A stretch of 64,000 nucleotides of DNA from Mycobacterium sp. SMC-8 (GTDB lineage Bacteria; Actinomycetota; Actinomycetes; Mycobacteriales; Mycobacteriaceae). The notes beneath the pieces were generated by a model. That model was not told the origin of the DNA and did no database searches. It saw nothing but the letters and a program-made list of their open reading frames with translations. Where the stretch lies: positions 4,154,001 through 4,218,000 of the forward strand of contig NZ_CP079865.1 in assembly GCF_025263565.1 (NCBI RefSeq), read 5' to 3'. The translations under genes were made by a program, and so were the position numbers. Below are positions 54,492 through 64,000 of the stretch, one piece after another (the stretch's first letter is position 1; every line of letters begins with the position of its first letter).

Positions 54492-55075
54492 TCGCCGCGG
54501 TCCGGGGTGAGGTCCTCGACATCGCCCTCGATCACGTCGTCATCGAGGCGGCCGGGGTCGGCTACAAGGTGATGGCCACCCCCGCCACCCTGGCGACGCT
54601 GCGACGCGGCGTCGAGGCGCGGCTGATCACCGCGATGATCGTCCGCGAAGACTCGATGACGCTCTATGGCTTCGCCGACTCCGACGCCCGGGATTTGTTC
54701 CTGACGCTGCTCGGCGTGTCCGGGATCGGACCGAGCATCGCCCTCGGTGCGCTGGCCATGTACGACGGTCCCACGCTGCGGCAGGCGATCGGCGACGGGG
54801 ACGTCACCGCGTTGACCCGGATCCCGAAGGTCGGCAAGAAGACCGCCGAACTTCTGGTGCTGACCCTGCGCGACAAGGTCGGTGCGTCCGGCCCGGCCGG
54901 GGTCGTCGCCGGCGGCGGACACGGTATCCGCGGCCCCGTCGTGGAAGCCCTCGTCGGGTTGGGCTTCGCGCAGAAGCAGGCCGAGGAGGCCACCGACAAG
55001 GTGCTCGCCAACGATCCGGAGGCCACCACCTCCAGCGCGCTGCGCGCGGCGCTGTCGATGCTGGGGAAGAAGTAG
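54488..55075 (+). CDS. ruvA: Holliday junction DNA helicase subunit RuvA
   Basis: A 195-residue DNA-binding protein that tetramerises on Holliday junctions and loads RuvB. It opens [20 protein letters not shown]; the helix-hairpin-helix elements are [16 protein letters not shown] and [19 protein letters not shown]. The C-terminal RuvB-contact domain ends [14 protein letters not shown] 54488 overlaps the ruvC stop. Confidence 0.96.
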   Translation: MIAAVRGEVLDIALDHVVIEAAGVGYKVMATPATLATLRRGVEARLITAMIVREDSMTLYGFADSDARDLFLTLLGVSGIGPSIALGALAMYDGPTLRQAIGDGDVTALTRIPKVGKKTAELLVLTLRDKVGASGPAGVVAGGGHGIRGPVVEALVGLGFAQKQAEEATDKVLANDPEATTSSALRAALSMLGKK

Positions 55076-55079
55076 CAAC

Positions 55080-56147
55080 GTGGGCCGGTTTTCCGAAGAT
55101 TCGGTCGACGAGCCCGACGAACGGGACGTGTCGCCGGCGCTGACTGTCGGCGAGGGCGACATCGACGCCAGCCTGCGTCCGCGGTCGCTGGGTGAGTTCA
55201 TCGGCCAGCCCCGGGTGCGTGAACAGCTTCAGCTCGTCCTCGAGGGCGCCAAGAACAGGGGCGGCACCCCGGACCACATCCTGTTGTCCGGCCCGCCCGG
55301 GCTGGGCAAGACCTCGCTGGCGATGATCATCGCCGCCGAGTTGGGGTCCTCACTGCGCGTCACCTCCGGGCCGGCGCTGGAACGCGCCGGTGATCTGGCC
55401 GCGATGCTGTCCAATCTGGTCGAACACGACGTGCTGTTCATCGACGAGATCCACCGGATCGCCCGGCCTGCCGAGGAGATGCTTTATCTGGCGATGGAGG
55501 ATTTCCGCGTCGACGTTGTCGTCGGGAAAGGGCCCGGCGCCACGTCGATTCCGCTGGAGGTGGCGCCTTTCACGCTGGTCGGGGCCACCACCCGGTCGGG
55601 GGCGCTGACCGGCCCACTGCGGGACCGGTTCGGCTTCACCGCGCACATGGACTTCTACGAGCCCGCCGAACTGGAACGGGTGCTGGCCCGATCGGCCGGC
55701 ATTCTGGGGATCGCACTGGGCGCCGACGCCGGCGCGGAGATCGCGCGCCGGTCCCGGGGCACCCCCCGTATCGCGAACCGGTTGCTGCGGCGCGTCCGGG
55801 ACTACGCCGAGGTGCGGGCCGACGGTGTCATCACCCGCGACATCGCCAAGTACGCGCTGGAGGTCTACGACGTCGACGAGCTCGGCCTGGACCGGCTCGA
55901 CCGGGCGGTGCTCTCGGCGCTGACGCGCAGCTTCGGCGGCGGGCCGGTCGGGGTGTCGACGCTGGCGGTGGCGGTGGGTGAGGAGGCCACCACGGTCGAG
56001 GAGGTATGTGAGCCGTTCCTGGTGCGGGCCGGCATGATCGCGCGGACGCCGCGCGGTCGCGTCGCCACCGCGCAGGCGTGGACGCATCTCGGGATGACAC
56101 CGCCCGCCGGTGCCGTGGGACTGGGCCAGGCCGGCCTGTTCGACTGA
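55080..56147 (+). CDS. ruvB: Holliday junction DNA helicase subunit RuvB
   Basis: A 355-residue AAA+ motor that drives branch migration with RuvA. It has [19 protein letters not shown], Walker [11 protein letters not shown], Walker [10 protein letters not shown], sensor 1 [10 protein letters not shown], arginine finger region GPLRDRFGF and winged-helix C-terminus ending GQAGLFD. GTG 55080 is 4 bases after the ruvA stop and follows GGGGAAGAAG. Part of the SOS-controlled ruvCAB operon. Confidence 0.96.
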   Translation: MGRFSEDSVDEPDERDVSPALTVGEGDIDASLRPRSLGEFIGQPRVREQLQLVLEGAKNRGGTPDHILLSGPPGLGKTSLAMIIAAELGSSLRVTSGPALERAGDLAAMLSNLVEHDVLFIDEIHRIARPAEEMLYLAMEDFRVDVVVGKGPGATSIPLEVAPFTLVGATTRSGALTGPLRDRFGFTAHMDFYEPAELERVLARSAGILGIALGADAGAEIARRSRGTPRIANRLLRRVRDYAEVRADGVITRDIAKYALEVYDVDELGLDRLDRAVLSALTRSFGGGPVGVSTLAVAVGEEATTVEEVCEPFLVRAGMIARTPRGRVATAQAWTHLGMTPPAGAVGLGQAGLFD

Positions 56148-56197
56148 CGCCCGGCAATCCTGCTCGCGACGCCCCCGCCGCGCGTACTGTCGCCGGC

Positions 56198-57121
56198 GTG
56201 AGGTGGCGTCGGTACGGCGCGCTCGCGGCGGTGCTCGTCGCGGTGTCGGCGTGCGCAACCAGCGCGGCCCAACCGTCCCCGGCCGTTCCCGGCGCCGTCG
56301 ACATCGGTGGCGGGCGCACTCTGTTCCTGAACTGCCAGGGCTCTGGCGCCCCAACGGTTTTCGTCATTCCCGGCATGGGCAGCTACGCCGAAGCCTGGAA
56401 TTATCTGATCCCGCCGGGGGACCCGGTCTGGTCCACGCCCTACGACGATGTCGAGATCGCCGATCCGGTGCCGAGTCGCGATGCAGCCCAGCCGACGGTC
56501 GCCAAGGCCACCCACGTGTGCGTCTATGACCGGCCCGATACCCGCCCCGACGGAGACCAGCGATCGACGTCGGTACCCCAACCGCACGACATGCAGCAGG
56601 ACGTCGACGACATCCTGGCGCTGATCGCGGCCGCCAAGCTGACCGCGCCGCTTGTCTTCGTGGCTCACTCCTACGGCGGTCTGATCCTCGACCTGCTCGC
56701 CCGACAACACCCCGAGTTGATCTCCGGCCTGGTGTTCGTCGAACCCACCTCGGAGTTTCTGCCCGGTATCGGGACGCCGGCGCAGAACGCCGCGTTCTAC
56801 GCCAGCGGCCGGGAGGGCCGAGCGCCGGGCGAAAGCGTCTGGTTTGAGAGGGCGTTCGCGGCGGTCGCCGCGGCGCCGCCGCTGCCGAGGGTGCCCGCCA
56901 GTGTGCTCAGCGCCGACAGATTCCCGCCGCCGAGCCGGCTCACCGCCGACAACTACACGCAGGCGCAGATCCACCGCGCCAACGACCTGCTCGCCGCCGC
57001 GCTGGGAACCAGCAACGTGCTGGTGCCGGGATGCGGCCACAACGTGATGCTCTACCAGCCGAAGGTCCTCGCCCGCGCGATCGTCGACGTCGTCGAACGG
57101 GTGCGTCGGTCAGGCCGCTGA
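56198..57121 (+). CDS. alpha/beta hydrolase lipoprotein
   Basis: A 307-residue exported hydrolase. The signal peptide ends with the lipobox AVSAC (Cys about 19). The core begins GGGRTLFLNCQGSGAPTVFV; the nucleophile elbow is FVAHSYGGLI; the acid may be in FVEPTSEF; the His is in PGCGHNVMLY. It resembles esterases or lipases acting at the cell envelope. GTG 56198 was chosen because it gives a proper lipoprotein leader. Its last 12 bases overlap the convergent GGDEF gene. Confidence 0.8.
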   Translation: MRWRRYGALAAVLVAVSACATSAAQPSPAVPGAVDIGGGRTLFLNCQGSGAPTVFVIPGMGSYAEAWNYLIPPGDPVWSTPYDDVEIADPVPSRDAAQPTVAKATHVCVYDRPDTRPDGDQRSTSVPQPHDMQQDVDDILALIAAAKLTAPLVFVAHSYGGLILDLLARQHPELISGLVFVEPTSEFLPGIGTPAQNAAFYASGREGRAPGESVWFERAFAAVAAAPPLPRVPASVLSADRFPPPSRLTADNYTQAQIHRANDLLAAALGTSNVLVPGCGHNVMLYQPKVLARAIVDVVERVRRSGR

Positions 57122-58186
57122 CCGCCCCGCCCGGCGGTACTGATTTCCGCCGGACCGCTTGGCCTCGTACATCGCGGTGTCGGCGGCCTCGATGAGCTCA
57201 CCCAGGATTTCCCGGGTGCCGGTGTCGCCGTCCATCTGCGTGCAGACCACCCCGATGCTGGCGGTGACACCCCACGGGGCCGCCACGATCGCACTGCGGA
57301 GCCGTTCGCCCAGCGCGTCGGCGTCGTCGTCCCGGGTTGCCTCGGCGACCAGGAACTCCTCGCCACCGACCCGCGCGACGACCGCCTGTCCACTGACGGC
57401 CTGGCGCAGGCTCGTGGCGACGGCGACCAGAAGCCGGTCCCCGGTCGCGTGGCCGCGGGTGTCGTTGACCTGTTTGAAGCGGTCCAGATCGACCATCGCG
57501 ACGGTCAGGTGCGGAAGGCCTTGCGCCGGTGCGGAATTGATGAGTTCCCGCACCGACCGGTAGAACCCCCGGCGGTTGCGCAGACCGGTCAGCGCGTCGG
57601 TGTGGGATTGCAGCGCATCGTCGCCGAGCAGATGGACCAGCACCTGCGCTGAGAACGGAACGGCCAGCACCCCGACCGCGATCATCAGGAAGGCCACGGT
57701 GGCGAGGTAACCGTCGCCGCGGGCGGTGATCTCGAGAGTGCAGCGCAGCGCGACGGCCGCCGCCGTCGCGAGCACCATCACCAGATAGTGGCTGGAGTGG
57801 AAGAACGCCACATAACCCGCCAGCGCGGCGAACGAGATGCACCCGAGCAGCCCGGTCAGCGGGTCCGGCCAGACCAGCACCACGGCGGCGATGCTCAGGT
57901 CGGACAGCACCGCGAAGATCAGGGATTCGCGCCTCGACGGCCAGTGTCTGAACCAGACGGCTGCCATCAGCGCGCACAGCGTCACGACCGCGAGGCTGAC
58001 CCCGCGGCCGAGATTCGTGTCCGGACCCGACGGGCTGAGCAACATCAGAGCCGGGACGACGCCGAGCACCACGACGATCAGCCCCATCATCATGCGGGTG
58101 AACCCGCGCAGGTCGCGGGAGCCGAGATACCCCGACAACCAGTGGTAATGGTCGGGTTGTCCCCACCACTGGCGTATGCGACCCAC
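57110..58186 (-). CDS. membrane-bound GGDEF diguanylate cyclase
   Basis: A 358-residue protein with about six hydrophobic helices (residues 30-190) and a C-terminal GGDEF domain. DALTGLRNRRGFYRSVRELI opens the domain, VAMVDLDRFKQVNDTRGHATG binds metal and GTP, and the active site is GGEEF, so it should make cyclic di-GMP. The R-x-x-D inhibitory site expected five residues before GGEEF is absent (GQAVVARVGGEEF). GTG 58186 was chosen; the frame extends 40 residues upstream with an unlikely composition. No EAL domain. Confidence 0.85.
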   Translation of the reverse strand: MGRIRQWWGQPDHYHWLSGYLGSRDLRGFTRMMMGLIVVVLGVVPALMLLSPSGPDTNLGRGVSLAVVTLCALMAAVWFRHWPSRRESLIFAVLSDLSIAAVVLVWPDPLTGLLGCISFAALAGYVAFFHSSHYLVMVLATAAAVALRCTLEITARGDGYLATVAFLMIAVGVLAVPFSAQVLVHLLGDDALQSHTDALTGLRNRRGFYRSVRELINSAPAQGLPHLTVAMVDLDRFKQVNDTRGHATGDRLLVAVATSLRQAVSGQAVVARVGGEEFLVAEATRDDDADALGERLRSAIVAAPWGVTASIGVVCTQMDGDTGTREILGELIEAADTAMYEAKRSGGNQYRRAGRSAA

Positions 58187-58320
58187 GCCGCCGATGTTAG
58201 TGAGTCCCGCCGACGGAGCGCACGGGTGCGGTTCTGGCAACCCGGGCTGCCTTCCACGCGACCCTCGGGTTATCGCCCGGCGGCTGCGGGTACCCGCTGG
58301 CATCACCTTCAGGAGGAATC

Positions 58321-58995
58321 ATGGTCGACTCAACCAATCGGGTCCGTGAGAGCAGGATGCACATTCCCCGGAGCCGCGGCGCGGTCAGCGGCCTGCTGAT
58401 CATCGCGCTGGGCATATGGGGCGCGCTGGTGCCTTTCATCGGCCCGCTCTTCGATTTCGCGTTCACCCCGGACCGGGCGTGGACGTGGACCGCAGGCCGT
58501 GGATGGCTGGAAGTGCTGCCCGGTGCGGTCGCCGTGTTGGGCGGTCTGCTGCTGCTGGTGTCCCGTAACCGTGCCACCGCGATGCTCGGCGCGTGGCTGG
58601 CCGTGGCCGCCGGCGCCTGGTTCGTCGTCGGACGCGCCGTGGCGGGACCGCTGGGACTGGGCGGGGCCGGGCAGCCGGTGGCCGCGAACGAGACCAAGCA
58701 GGTCTGGCTCGAGCTGACCTACTTCTCCGGGCTGGGCGCGCTGATCGTGTTCCTCGCCGCGATGGCCGTAGGGCGGTTGTCGGTGCGCAGCGCTCGCGAC
58801 ATCGCCTACCGCGATGCCCGCGTCCCGGCGGCCGAACCGCACCCCGTCACCGACGCGACCCCGGAGGCCACCGCAGGGTGGAATCGGTCCGACCGGCCTG
58901 ATGCGGTGACCGCGCCCGTGGAACGCGACCGCAAGCGGCACCGGCTGTTCGGGCGTCGCCGCACCAAGGCCCGCGACAAGCTGGCGGTCAACTAG
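58321..58995 (+). CDS. hypothetical membrane protein
   Basis: A 224-residue protein with four hydrophobic helices (e.g. [35 protein letters not shown]) and a charged C-terminal tail of about 70 residues rich in Arg and Lys. AGGAGGAA lies 4-5 bases before ATG, a near-perfect RBS, implying strong translation. Family not recognised with certainty; four-helix tail proteins of this kind occur widely in mycobacteria. Its TAG stop and the TAG stop of the convergent carboxylate reductase gene share one CTAG at 58992-58995. Confidence 0.65.
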   Translation: MVDSTNRVRESRMHIPRSRGAVSGLLIIALGIWGALVPFIGPLFDFAFTPDRAWTWTAGRGWLEVLPGAVAVLGGLLLLVSRNRATAMLGAWLAVAAGAWFVVGRAVAGPLGLGGAGQPVAANETKQVWLELTYFSGLGALIVFLAAMAVGRLSVRSARDIAYRDARVPAAEPHPVTDATPEATAGWNRSDRPDAVTAPVERDRKRHRLFGRRRTKARDKLAVN

Positions 58996-61900
58996 AGCAG
59001 GCCGAGGCGCCGTAGATCAGTCGCGTACTTGACGATGATCTGCGGCGTCACGTGCGGAATATCCTTGTCCGGACCGATTTTCGCGTCCTGAACGGCCGCA
59101 CGGAACCTGTCGGTCGGTGCGATCGAACCGCGCACCGCAGCGTCGGGCCGCTGATAGTTGTGCAGCAGAGGCAGCAACGACGCCTGCTGCAGTCGGTCCG
59201 GTAGCCCGTGCAGCGCGGTGGTGAAACGTTGCAGCCAGGTGTCGTAGCCACCGATCCGGCGGACCGGGTGGCCGGCGTCGATGAGCCAGTCGACGAACTC
59301 GTCGAGACCGATCCCGTCGTCGTACGGGTTCATCACGTGATAGGTCTCGAACCCGGAGACGGCCTGGGCGCCGAGCGTCGAGATCGCCTCGGCGATGAAC
59401 TCCACCGGCAGACCGTCATAGTGGGCCCTCGGCCGGCGGCCGTCAGCGTCGAGTTCGTAGAACGAGTCCGGCGCCACACCGGTGGCGATCAGCGAGAGCA
59501 TCAGCCGGGTGAACATGTCGGGCAGGTTCAGCTGTCCGGTGTAGGTGGTGTCGGCCAGGATCATGTCGCACCGGAACACCGACACCGGAAGACCGCACAG
59601 GTCATGCGCCTCCCGCAGCAGGACCTCGCCGGCCCACTTGCTGTTGCCGTAGCCGTTGGCGTAGCTGTCGTCCACCCTGCGGGTCGCGCTGATCTGGCGG
59701 ACGTCGCCGACTTCGGTGAACTCTGCAGGCTCGACACCGGCGCCGACGCCGATCGTCGACACGTAGACGAACGGCTTCAACCTCGTCGTCAGTGCGATGC
59801 GGAGCAGTTCGGCCGTGCCGACCACATTGGGACCGAACAGCTGGCTGTAGGGGAGCACGTGGTTGACCAACGCGGCCGGGTCGACGATCAGGTCGACGGT
59901 GTCGGCGAGTCGCTGCCACGTCTGCGGGTCGAGCCCGAGATGTGGCTCGCCCTTGTCGCCGGCGAGGACCTGTTGGTGCTCGGCGGCCAGACGCCGGTAG
60001 TGCTCCAACAGCTCGGTATCCCCGCTGTCGAACGTTTGGTCCAGCCGCTCCCGTGCCGCGGCGTCGTCCTTCGCGCGCACCAGACAGATCAGCGTGCCAC
60101 CGACCAACGCCATGCGCTCCAACCATTCGAGCGCGAGGTAGCGGCCCAGAAACCCGGTCGCCCCGGTCAGCAGCACGGTGCGGATCTCCTGGCGCGGCCC
60201 GGGCAGGGCGGGCGCGGCGGCGAGGGTCTCGGCGCCGAGGAACTTGTCCAACGTCAGGTCGCCGGCGTGCACCTCGGTCACCGGGCCGTCGGATCGCGCG
60301 TGCACCGACGCGAATGTCGGTCGCGTGGAACCGCTTCGGCGCTCGGAGTCGATGTAGTCGGCCAGCTCGCGGAGATCGGTGGCTGGGCTGACGATCACAC
60401 CGACCGGAACCTCGACGTCGAAGATGTCACGGAGCAGGTTCGCGAAGGTCAACGCCGACAGGGAATCCCCGCCCAAGTCTGTGAAATGGGCGTCGTCGTG
60501 CACATCGCCGGCCGCGGTGCCGAGCAGCGCGGCGGCGGCGCGGCCGACGGTCTCGAGGGCCGGCCGGCCCGCCCCCTGCCGGCGAAGTTGCCGCAGTGCG
60601 TCGGCCTGCCCTTCGGACAACTCGGTGTACAGCACTTCCAGTCGGTTGCCGTATCGTTCCTTGAGCTTGGGACGGGCCAGCTTACGGATGCCGGTGAGCA
60701 GGCCGTTCTCCAGCGTGAAGGGCGTGGTCTCGATGAGTTGGTCGCGAGGAACCTCGTAGGACTGCAGTCCGGCCTGCTTGGCGACATGCTGAAGTGATTC
60801 CGCCACAGCCGTTTTGACGTCGTCGCCGGCTAACGCCGCCTCGGTCGGCACCACCACTGCGAGCAGGTAGGGTCGCGCGCTGTTGCCGTACAGATAGATC
60901 TGGTGAACCAGCGGACTGTCCCCGAACACCGCTTCGAGCCTGGACACGGTGACGAATTCACCCTGGGACAGTTTCAGAACGTTGTTACGACGGTCGAGGT
61001 AGGCCAGGTGATCGGGGCCGGTCTCGGCGACGATGTCGCCCGTGCGGTAGTAGCCGTCCGCGTCGAACATCTCGGCGGTGACGTCGGGACGCTTGTAATA
61101 GCCGGGAAACAGCGTCTCCGATTTGACCAGAAGCTCGCCGCGCGGGTGGGGACGGTCAGTGGCGAAGTAGCCGAGCTCGGGAACGTCGGCGAGTTTGTAG
61201 TCGATGACCGGGGGCCGCTGGACGAGCCCGTCCACGAACACGGCGCCGGCTTCCGTCGAGCCGTAACCGTCGACCAGGTGCATGTCGAGCAGGTCCTCGA
61301 CGAAGGTCTTCATCTCTGCAGACAGCGGCGCCGAGCCCGTCATCGCCGTGACGAAGCGGCCGCCGAGCAGGCTCTGCCGCAGGTCGGCGAGAACCTCGCG
61401 GTGCTCTGCCGCGCGGCCCTCGAGTTCCTTGCACACCTCGGCGTAGACGGTGTCCCAGATCCGCGGGACGAAGCTCAATTGCGTGGGCCGCACCAGGGTG
61501 AGGTCCTGCAGAAAGGTCGAAAGATCGCTGCGTGCAGCGAAATACGCAGTGCCGCCGGCGCCCAGCGTCCCGTAGAGCAGGCCGCGGCCCATCATGTGGC
61601 TCATCGGCAGGAAGTTCAGCGTGATCAACGGAAGGCCGCCGCGGTTGCCCCAGTTCGCCTTGGTGGACTGCCGCCACGAGTTGGCCACCAGTCGTTCGGG
61701 GTACATGGCGCCCTTCGGGGCGCCGGTGCTGCCGGATGTGTAAATCAACAGGGCCAGCGTGTCGTCGCGGGAGACGGAGATTTCGCGGTGCGGCAGTGTC
61801 GATCCGCGGGCGATGAGCCGGGGGAGTGTCTCGACGTCGACCGCCGACCCGGCGGACTTCAGTCGGGCGGCGGCGGAGGTGACCGCGTCACGGTGATCGT

Positions 61901-62492
61901 CGATCCGCGTGTTGTGGTCGAACACCACCAGCCGCGTCACGGTCGCCGTTTCCAGCACGAGTGTCACCGCGTCGGTGAGCGAGTCGACCGACGAGGCGAC
62001 GACACACGGTTCGGTCTCGGCGACGATGGGCGCCAACGTGCCCATCGGGGCGCTGGTCTGCAGCGGCACCGCCACCGCCCCGATGGTGGCCAGGGCCATG
62101 TCGATGGTGGTGTAGTCGATGCTGGTGAACCCGAGCATCGCGACACGGTCGCCGGGGCGCACGTCGTCCAGCGCGGCGGCCACGGCGTCGACGCGGCGCG
62201 ACAGCTCCGCATAGCTGATCGTCTCGAAGTGGGGGAGCAGTGCGGCGCTGGTGCGGCCGGTGTCCGGATCGACGACGTAGCGCACGGCGCGCGCGCCGAG
62301 GGCCGGTCGGTCGGCGTAGCCGCCGAGCACGGTCGCGATGATCTCGGGAAGGCGCATGCCGGGTCGGTCGATGGTGTGGGAGACGGCCTCGTCGGGCACG
62401 GCGGCGGCGAATTGCGGGTCGGTGGCGCGCAGGTCGGCGATGCGACGGACGAGGCGGTCCTCGCGGGAGTCAGTGGGCATCTCAGTGGGCAT
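58992..62492 (-). CDS. car: carboxylic acid reductase (FadD9-type)
   Basis: A 1166-residue three-domain enzyme that reduces a free acid to its aldehyde with ATP and NADPH. Adenylation domain (about 1-640): [19 protein letters not shown] near residue 250, [24 protein letters not shown]. Phosphopantetheine carrier (about 650-730): Ser in [15 protein letters not shown] near 676. Reductase domain (about 760-1166): NADPH motif [18 protein letters not shown] near 777 and catalytic Tyr-x3-Lys in [13 protein letters not shown] near 947. ATG 62492 has GAGGA 7 bases upstream. It corresponds to fadD9 downstream of ruvB in M. tuberculosis. It needs a phosphopantetheinyl transferase, not present here. Confidence 0.95.
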   Translation of the reverse strand: MPTEMPTDSREDRLVRRIADLRATDPQFAAAVPDEAVSHTIDRPGMRLPEIIATVLGGYADRPALGARAVRYVVDPDTGRTSAALLPHFETISYAELSRRVDAVAAALDDVRPGDRVAMLGFTSIDYTTIDMALATIGAVAVPLQTSAPMGTLAPIVAETEPCVVASSVDSLTDAVTLVLETATVTRLVVFDHNTRIDDHRDAVTSAAARLKSAGSAVDVETLPRLIARGSTLPHREISVSRDDTLALLIYTSGSTGAPKGAMYPERLVANSWRQSTKANWGNRGGLPLITLNFLPMSHMMGRGLLYGTLGAGGTAYFAARSDLSTFLQDLTLVRPTQLSFVPRIWDTVYAEVCKELEGRAAEHREVLADLRQSLLGGRFVTAMTGSAPLSAEMKTFVEDLLDMHLVDGYGSTEAGAVFVDGLVQRPPVIDYKLADVPELGYFATDRPHPRGELLVKSETLFPGYYKRPDVTAEMFDADGYYRTGDIVAETGPDHLAYLDRRNNVLKLSQGEFVTVSRLEAVFGDSPLVHQIYLYGNSARPYLLAVVVPTEAALAGDDVKTAVAESLQHVAKQAGLQSYEVPRDQLIETTPFTLENGLLTGIRKLARPKLKERYGNRLEVLYTELSEGQADALRQLRRQGAGRPALETVGRAAAALLGTAAGDVHDDAHFTDLGGDSLSALTFANLLRDIFDVEVPVGVIVSPATDLRELADYIDSERRSGSTRPTFASVHARSDGPVTEVHAGDLTLDKFLGAETLAAAPALPGPRQEIRTVLLTGATGFLGRYLALEWLERMALVGGTLICLVRAKDDAAARERLDQTFDSGDTELLEHYRRLAAEHQQVLAGDKGEPHLGLDPQTWQRLADTVDLIVDPAALVNHVLPYSQLFGPNVVGTAELLRIALTTRLKPFVYVSTIGVGAGVEPAEFTEVGDVRQISATRRVDDSYANGYGNSKWAGEVLLREAHDLCGLPVSVFRCDMILADTTYTGQLNLPDMFTRLMLSLIATGVAPDSFYELDADGRRPRAHYDGLPVEFIAEAISTLGAQAVSGFETYHVMNPYDDGIGLDEFVDWLIDAGHPVRRIGGYDTWLQRFTTALHGLPDRLQQASLLPLLHNYQRPDAAVRGSIAPTDRFRAAVQDAKIGPDKDIPHVTPQIIVKYATDLRRLGLL

Positions 62493-62572
62493 CAGAGTTC
62501 CTCAGCGGAATCGCGGTGGGGGACGGGCGCTGCGCTGCGCCGTAAAAAACTACGATAGTAAAACTAACTTTA

Positions 62573-62585
62573 TACCGTCACGGTA
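62573..62585. promoter_or_regulatory. palindromic operator upstream of car
   Basis: TACCGT - C - ACGGTA, a perfect 6-base inverted repeat, lies about 85 bases before the car start inside an unusually AT-rich patch (62543-62580) for this genome. A smaller ACTA-CGA-TAGT repeat is at 62550-62560. This region should hold the car promoter. The regulator is not identified. The remaining bases up to 62772 show nothing else I can name. Confidence 0.55.
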
Positions 62586-62772
62586 ACCTCGCGGCCTGTC
62601 AAAATGCTGTGAATGATTGCGGCGCAAGCCAACTCGCATATGTGCAGCGGGGGTCACACTGCGCGGTCCGGCGTTAAGCCCGCCACAGTCGGCCACCTGC
62701 GTGCTTCTTCGGGTATCGCCGACGGTTAGCGTGGAATGAATAGGTTGGCTAATCGTCCAGGGAGGTCGGAAG

Positions 62773-63132
62773 GTGCACCCGCAGACGCAGCGGCTCACCG
62801 AGTTGTTCACGGCGCGGATGTCGGCCGGCACCCACGACGACGTCGCCGCGATCGTCCTCGGACCCCGGATGTGCGGGCTGTGCAGCGCGCTCGGCGCGCC
62901 GGTTCGGGACTGGTGGCGGATCGCTCGGTGGGCAGGCGCTCTTGACGACAGCGAGGTGCGCGACGAGCTCGGCGCCTACTTCGACGTGATGGTGGCATAC
63001 CGGTGCGGGCAGCCCGGAGACGACCTGATCTCCGGGCTGATCGCCCATGACGTCGACGGTGACGGACTGACCGCCGACGAGATCCGGCAGATCCTCGTCG
63101 ACTTCGTGCGGGCCGCGGCTCAGCCGGTGTAA
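62773..63132 (+). CDS. cytochrome P450 remnant / truncated P450-like protein
   Basis: A 119-residue frame that aligns with only the middle of a P450 (helix D to H region): ALGAPVRDWWRIARWAGAL, then PGDDLISGLIAHDVDGDGLT and ADEIRQILVDFVRAAAQ. It stops where the I-helix (AGxxT) should begin, and both the N-terminal third and the heme-Cys loop are absent. GTG 62773 has GGAGG about 10 bases upstream, and the frame is clean. It may be a gene remnant that still reads, or a small P450-derived protein. Its end overlaps the convergent aldehyde dehydrogenase gene by 13 bases. Confidence 0.55.
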   Translation: MHPQTQRLTELFTARMSAGTHDDVAAIVLGPRMCGLCSALGAPVRDWWRIARWAGALDDSEVRDELGAYFDVMVAYRCGQPGDDLISGLIAHDVDGDGLTADEIRQILVDFVRAAAQPV

Positions 63133-64000
63133 GCCATCACGTGCTTGATGCGCGTGTAGTCCTCCAGCCCGTACATCGACAGGTCCTTGCCGTGGCCCGA
63201 CGACTTGAAACCGCCGTGCGGCATCTCGGCGACCAGCGGGATGTGCGTGTTGATCCAGACGCAGCCGAAGTCGAGCGCATTGGAGACCCGAAGCGCCCTG
63301 GACACGTCCTTGGTCCACACCGACGACGCCAGTCCGTACTCGACCCCGTTGGCCCAGCCGATCGCCTCGTCCTCGTCGGAGAACGTCTGCACGGTGATCA
63401 CCGGACCGAAGATCTCCTGCTGGATCAGCCGGTCGTCCTGGCGTAGCCCACCGATCACTGTCGGCTCGATGTAGAACCCCTTGTCGCCCTGGCGATTCGC
63501 CCCTACCGCGACGGTAGCGTGCGACGGGATGTCGTCGAAGAAGGACAGCACCCGCTCCATCTGGTTGACGTTGTTGACCGGCGGCACCCAGGCGTCCTCG
63601 TCGTCGGCGGGTCGGCCGAACGTGGTCGTGGCGGCCTTGGCCTGCTCGGCCAGGGCCGCGGTCAGGTCGGCCGCGATCGAGGCCGACGCCAGCACCCTGG
63701 TGGCAGCCGTACAGTCCTGCCCGGCGTTGAAGTACGCCGCGGTGGCGATGCCCTCGGCCGCGGCGGCCAAATCGGCGTCGTCGAACACCACCACCGGGGC
63801 CTTACCGCCGAGCTCCAGATGGGTGCGCTTGAGGTTGCCTCCGGCGCTGACCGCGACTGCCTTGCCCGCCGCCACCGAGCCGGTGATCGACACCATCTCC
63901 GGGGTCGGGTGCGCCACCAGGGACGCGCCGGTCACCCGGTCGCCGGTGACGACGTTGAGCACGCCGGCGGGCAGGTGCTTGGCGGCCAGCTCGGCCAGCA
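63120..64000 (-). CDS. aldehyde dehydrogenase, 5' part beyond window
   Basis: The C-terminal 290 or so residues of an NAD(P)-dependent aldehyde dehydrogenase; the frame stays open to the right edge (AELAAKHLPAGVLNVVTGD). Cofactor loop VSITGSVAAGKAVAVSAG, catalytic Glu in THLELGGKAPVVVF, catalytic Cys in FNAGQDCTAATRV and the C-terminal EIFGPVITVQTFSDEDEAI are all present. It is most like gamma-aminobutyraldehyde or betaine-aldehyde dehydrogenases. It could act in polyamine or GABA metabolism, or on aldehydes made by the carboxylate reductase nearby; the latter is only a guess. Confidence 0.88.
   Translation of the reverse strand, partial: LAELAAKHLPAGVLNVVTGDRVTGASLVAHPTPEMVSITGSVAAGKAVAVSAGGNLKRTHLELGGKAPVVVFDDADLAAAAEGIATAAYFNAGQDCTAATRVLASASIAADLTAALAEQAKAATTTFGRPADDEDAWVPPVNNVNQMERVLSFFDDIPSHATVAVGANRQGDKGFYIEPTVIGGLRQDDRLIQQEIFGPVITVQTFSDEDEAIGWANGVEYGLASSVWTKDVSRALRVSNALDFGCVWINTHIPLVAEMPHGGFKSSGHGKDLSMYGLEDYTRIKHVMAYTG

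Noticed and set aside
60903..62558. Long plus-strand frame opposite the carboxylic acid reductase
   Set aside because: Antisense shadow of a clearly recognised enzyme; the composition is that of a GC-rich complement.

Overview
The window is high-GC DNA from a mycobacterium, most likely a rapid grower of the Mycolicibacterium type. The evidence is gene content and order. The block thrS, HIT protein, pgsA, PatA-like acyltransferase, pimA, Nudix, pdxS, tesB, pdxT, yebC follows the order I recall for Rv2614c-Rv2603c of M. tuberculosis. ruvCAB with a mycobacterial-type SOS box and a carboxylic acid reductase (FadD9 type) lie further on, as in that genome. A DevR (DosR) regulator next to Acg-type nitroreductases and a universal stress protein also fits. 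Genes are packed tightly, with many 4-base ATGA/GTGA/TTGA overlaps. I see no tRNA, rRNA, insertion sequence, prophage or CRISPR array.

Layout. 1-8.6 kb: tail of an upstream gene, a large LuxR-type ATPase regulator, an SGNH-fused acyltransferase, a tiny CxxC protein not previously listed, and a translationally coupled molybdate operon headed by a small molybdate-binding regulator. 8.6-17.1 kb: an alpha-glucoside-type sugar system (kinase-like DUF4032 protein, ABC ATPase, two permeases, lipoprotein, LacI regulator, divergent GH13 enzyme) with repeated TACGTA operators. 17.1-22.0 kb: a dormancy-type locus (two Acg-like nitroreductases, USP, DevR) whose histidine kinase DevS is a decayed pseudogene. 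22.2-25.2 kb: a secreted, highly repetitive Pro/Gly/Ala-rich protein. 25.4-28.8 kb: GAF-ANTAR regulator, DUF1990 protein, aldo/keto reductase, thioesterase, PGPGW membrane protein. 28.9-42.3 kb: the conserved block making threonyl-tRNA, phosphatidylinositol mannosides and PLP, then an acyl-CoA dehydrogenase, a CocE-type hydrolase with a divergent TetR regulator, and yebC. 42.3-53.4 kb: a polyprenyl synthase and then an accessory catabolic cluster. 53.5-64 kb: ruvCAB, a lipoprotein hydrolase, a GGDEF protein, the carboxylic acid reductase, a P450 remnant and an incomplete aldehyde dehydrogenase.

The best candidate for an undescribed system is the cluster at 43.66-53.36 kb: APC permease, SDR, a second SDR that has lost its catalytic Tyr and Lys, ureohydrolase, PuuE/cyclic-imidase-like deacetylase, Rieske oxygenase, its flavin/iron-sulfur reductase, PucR regulator, FmdB and formamidase. 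Together these suggest uptake, oxygenation or demethylation, ring opening and C-N cleavage of a small nitrogen compound such as a cyclic ureide, imide or guanidino compound, with formamide or urea as a late product. The substrate cannot be read from sequence.
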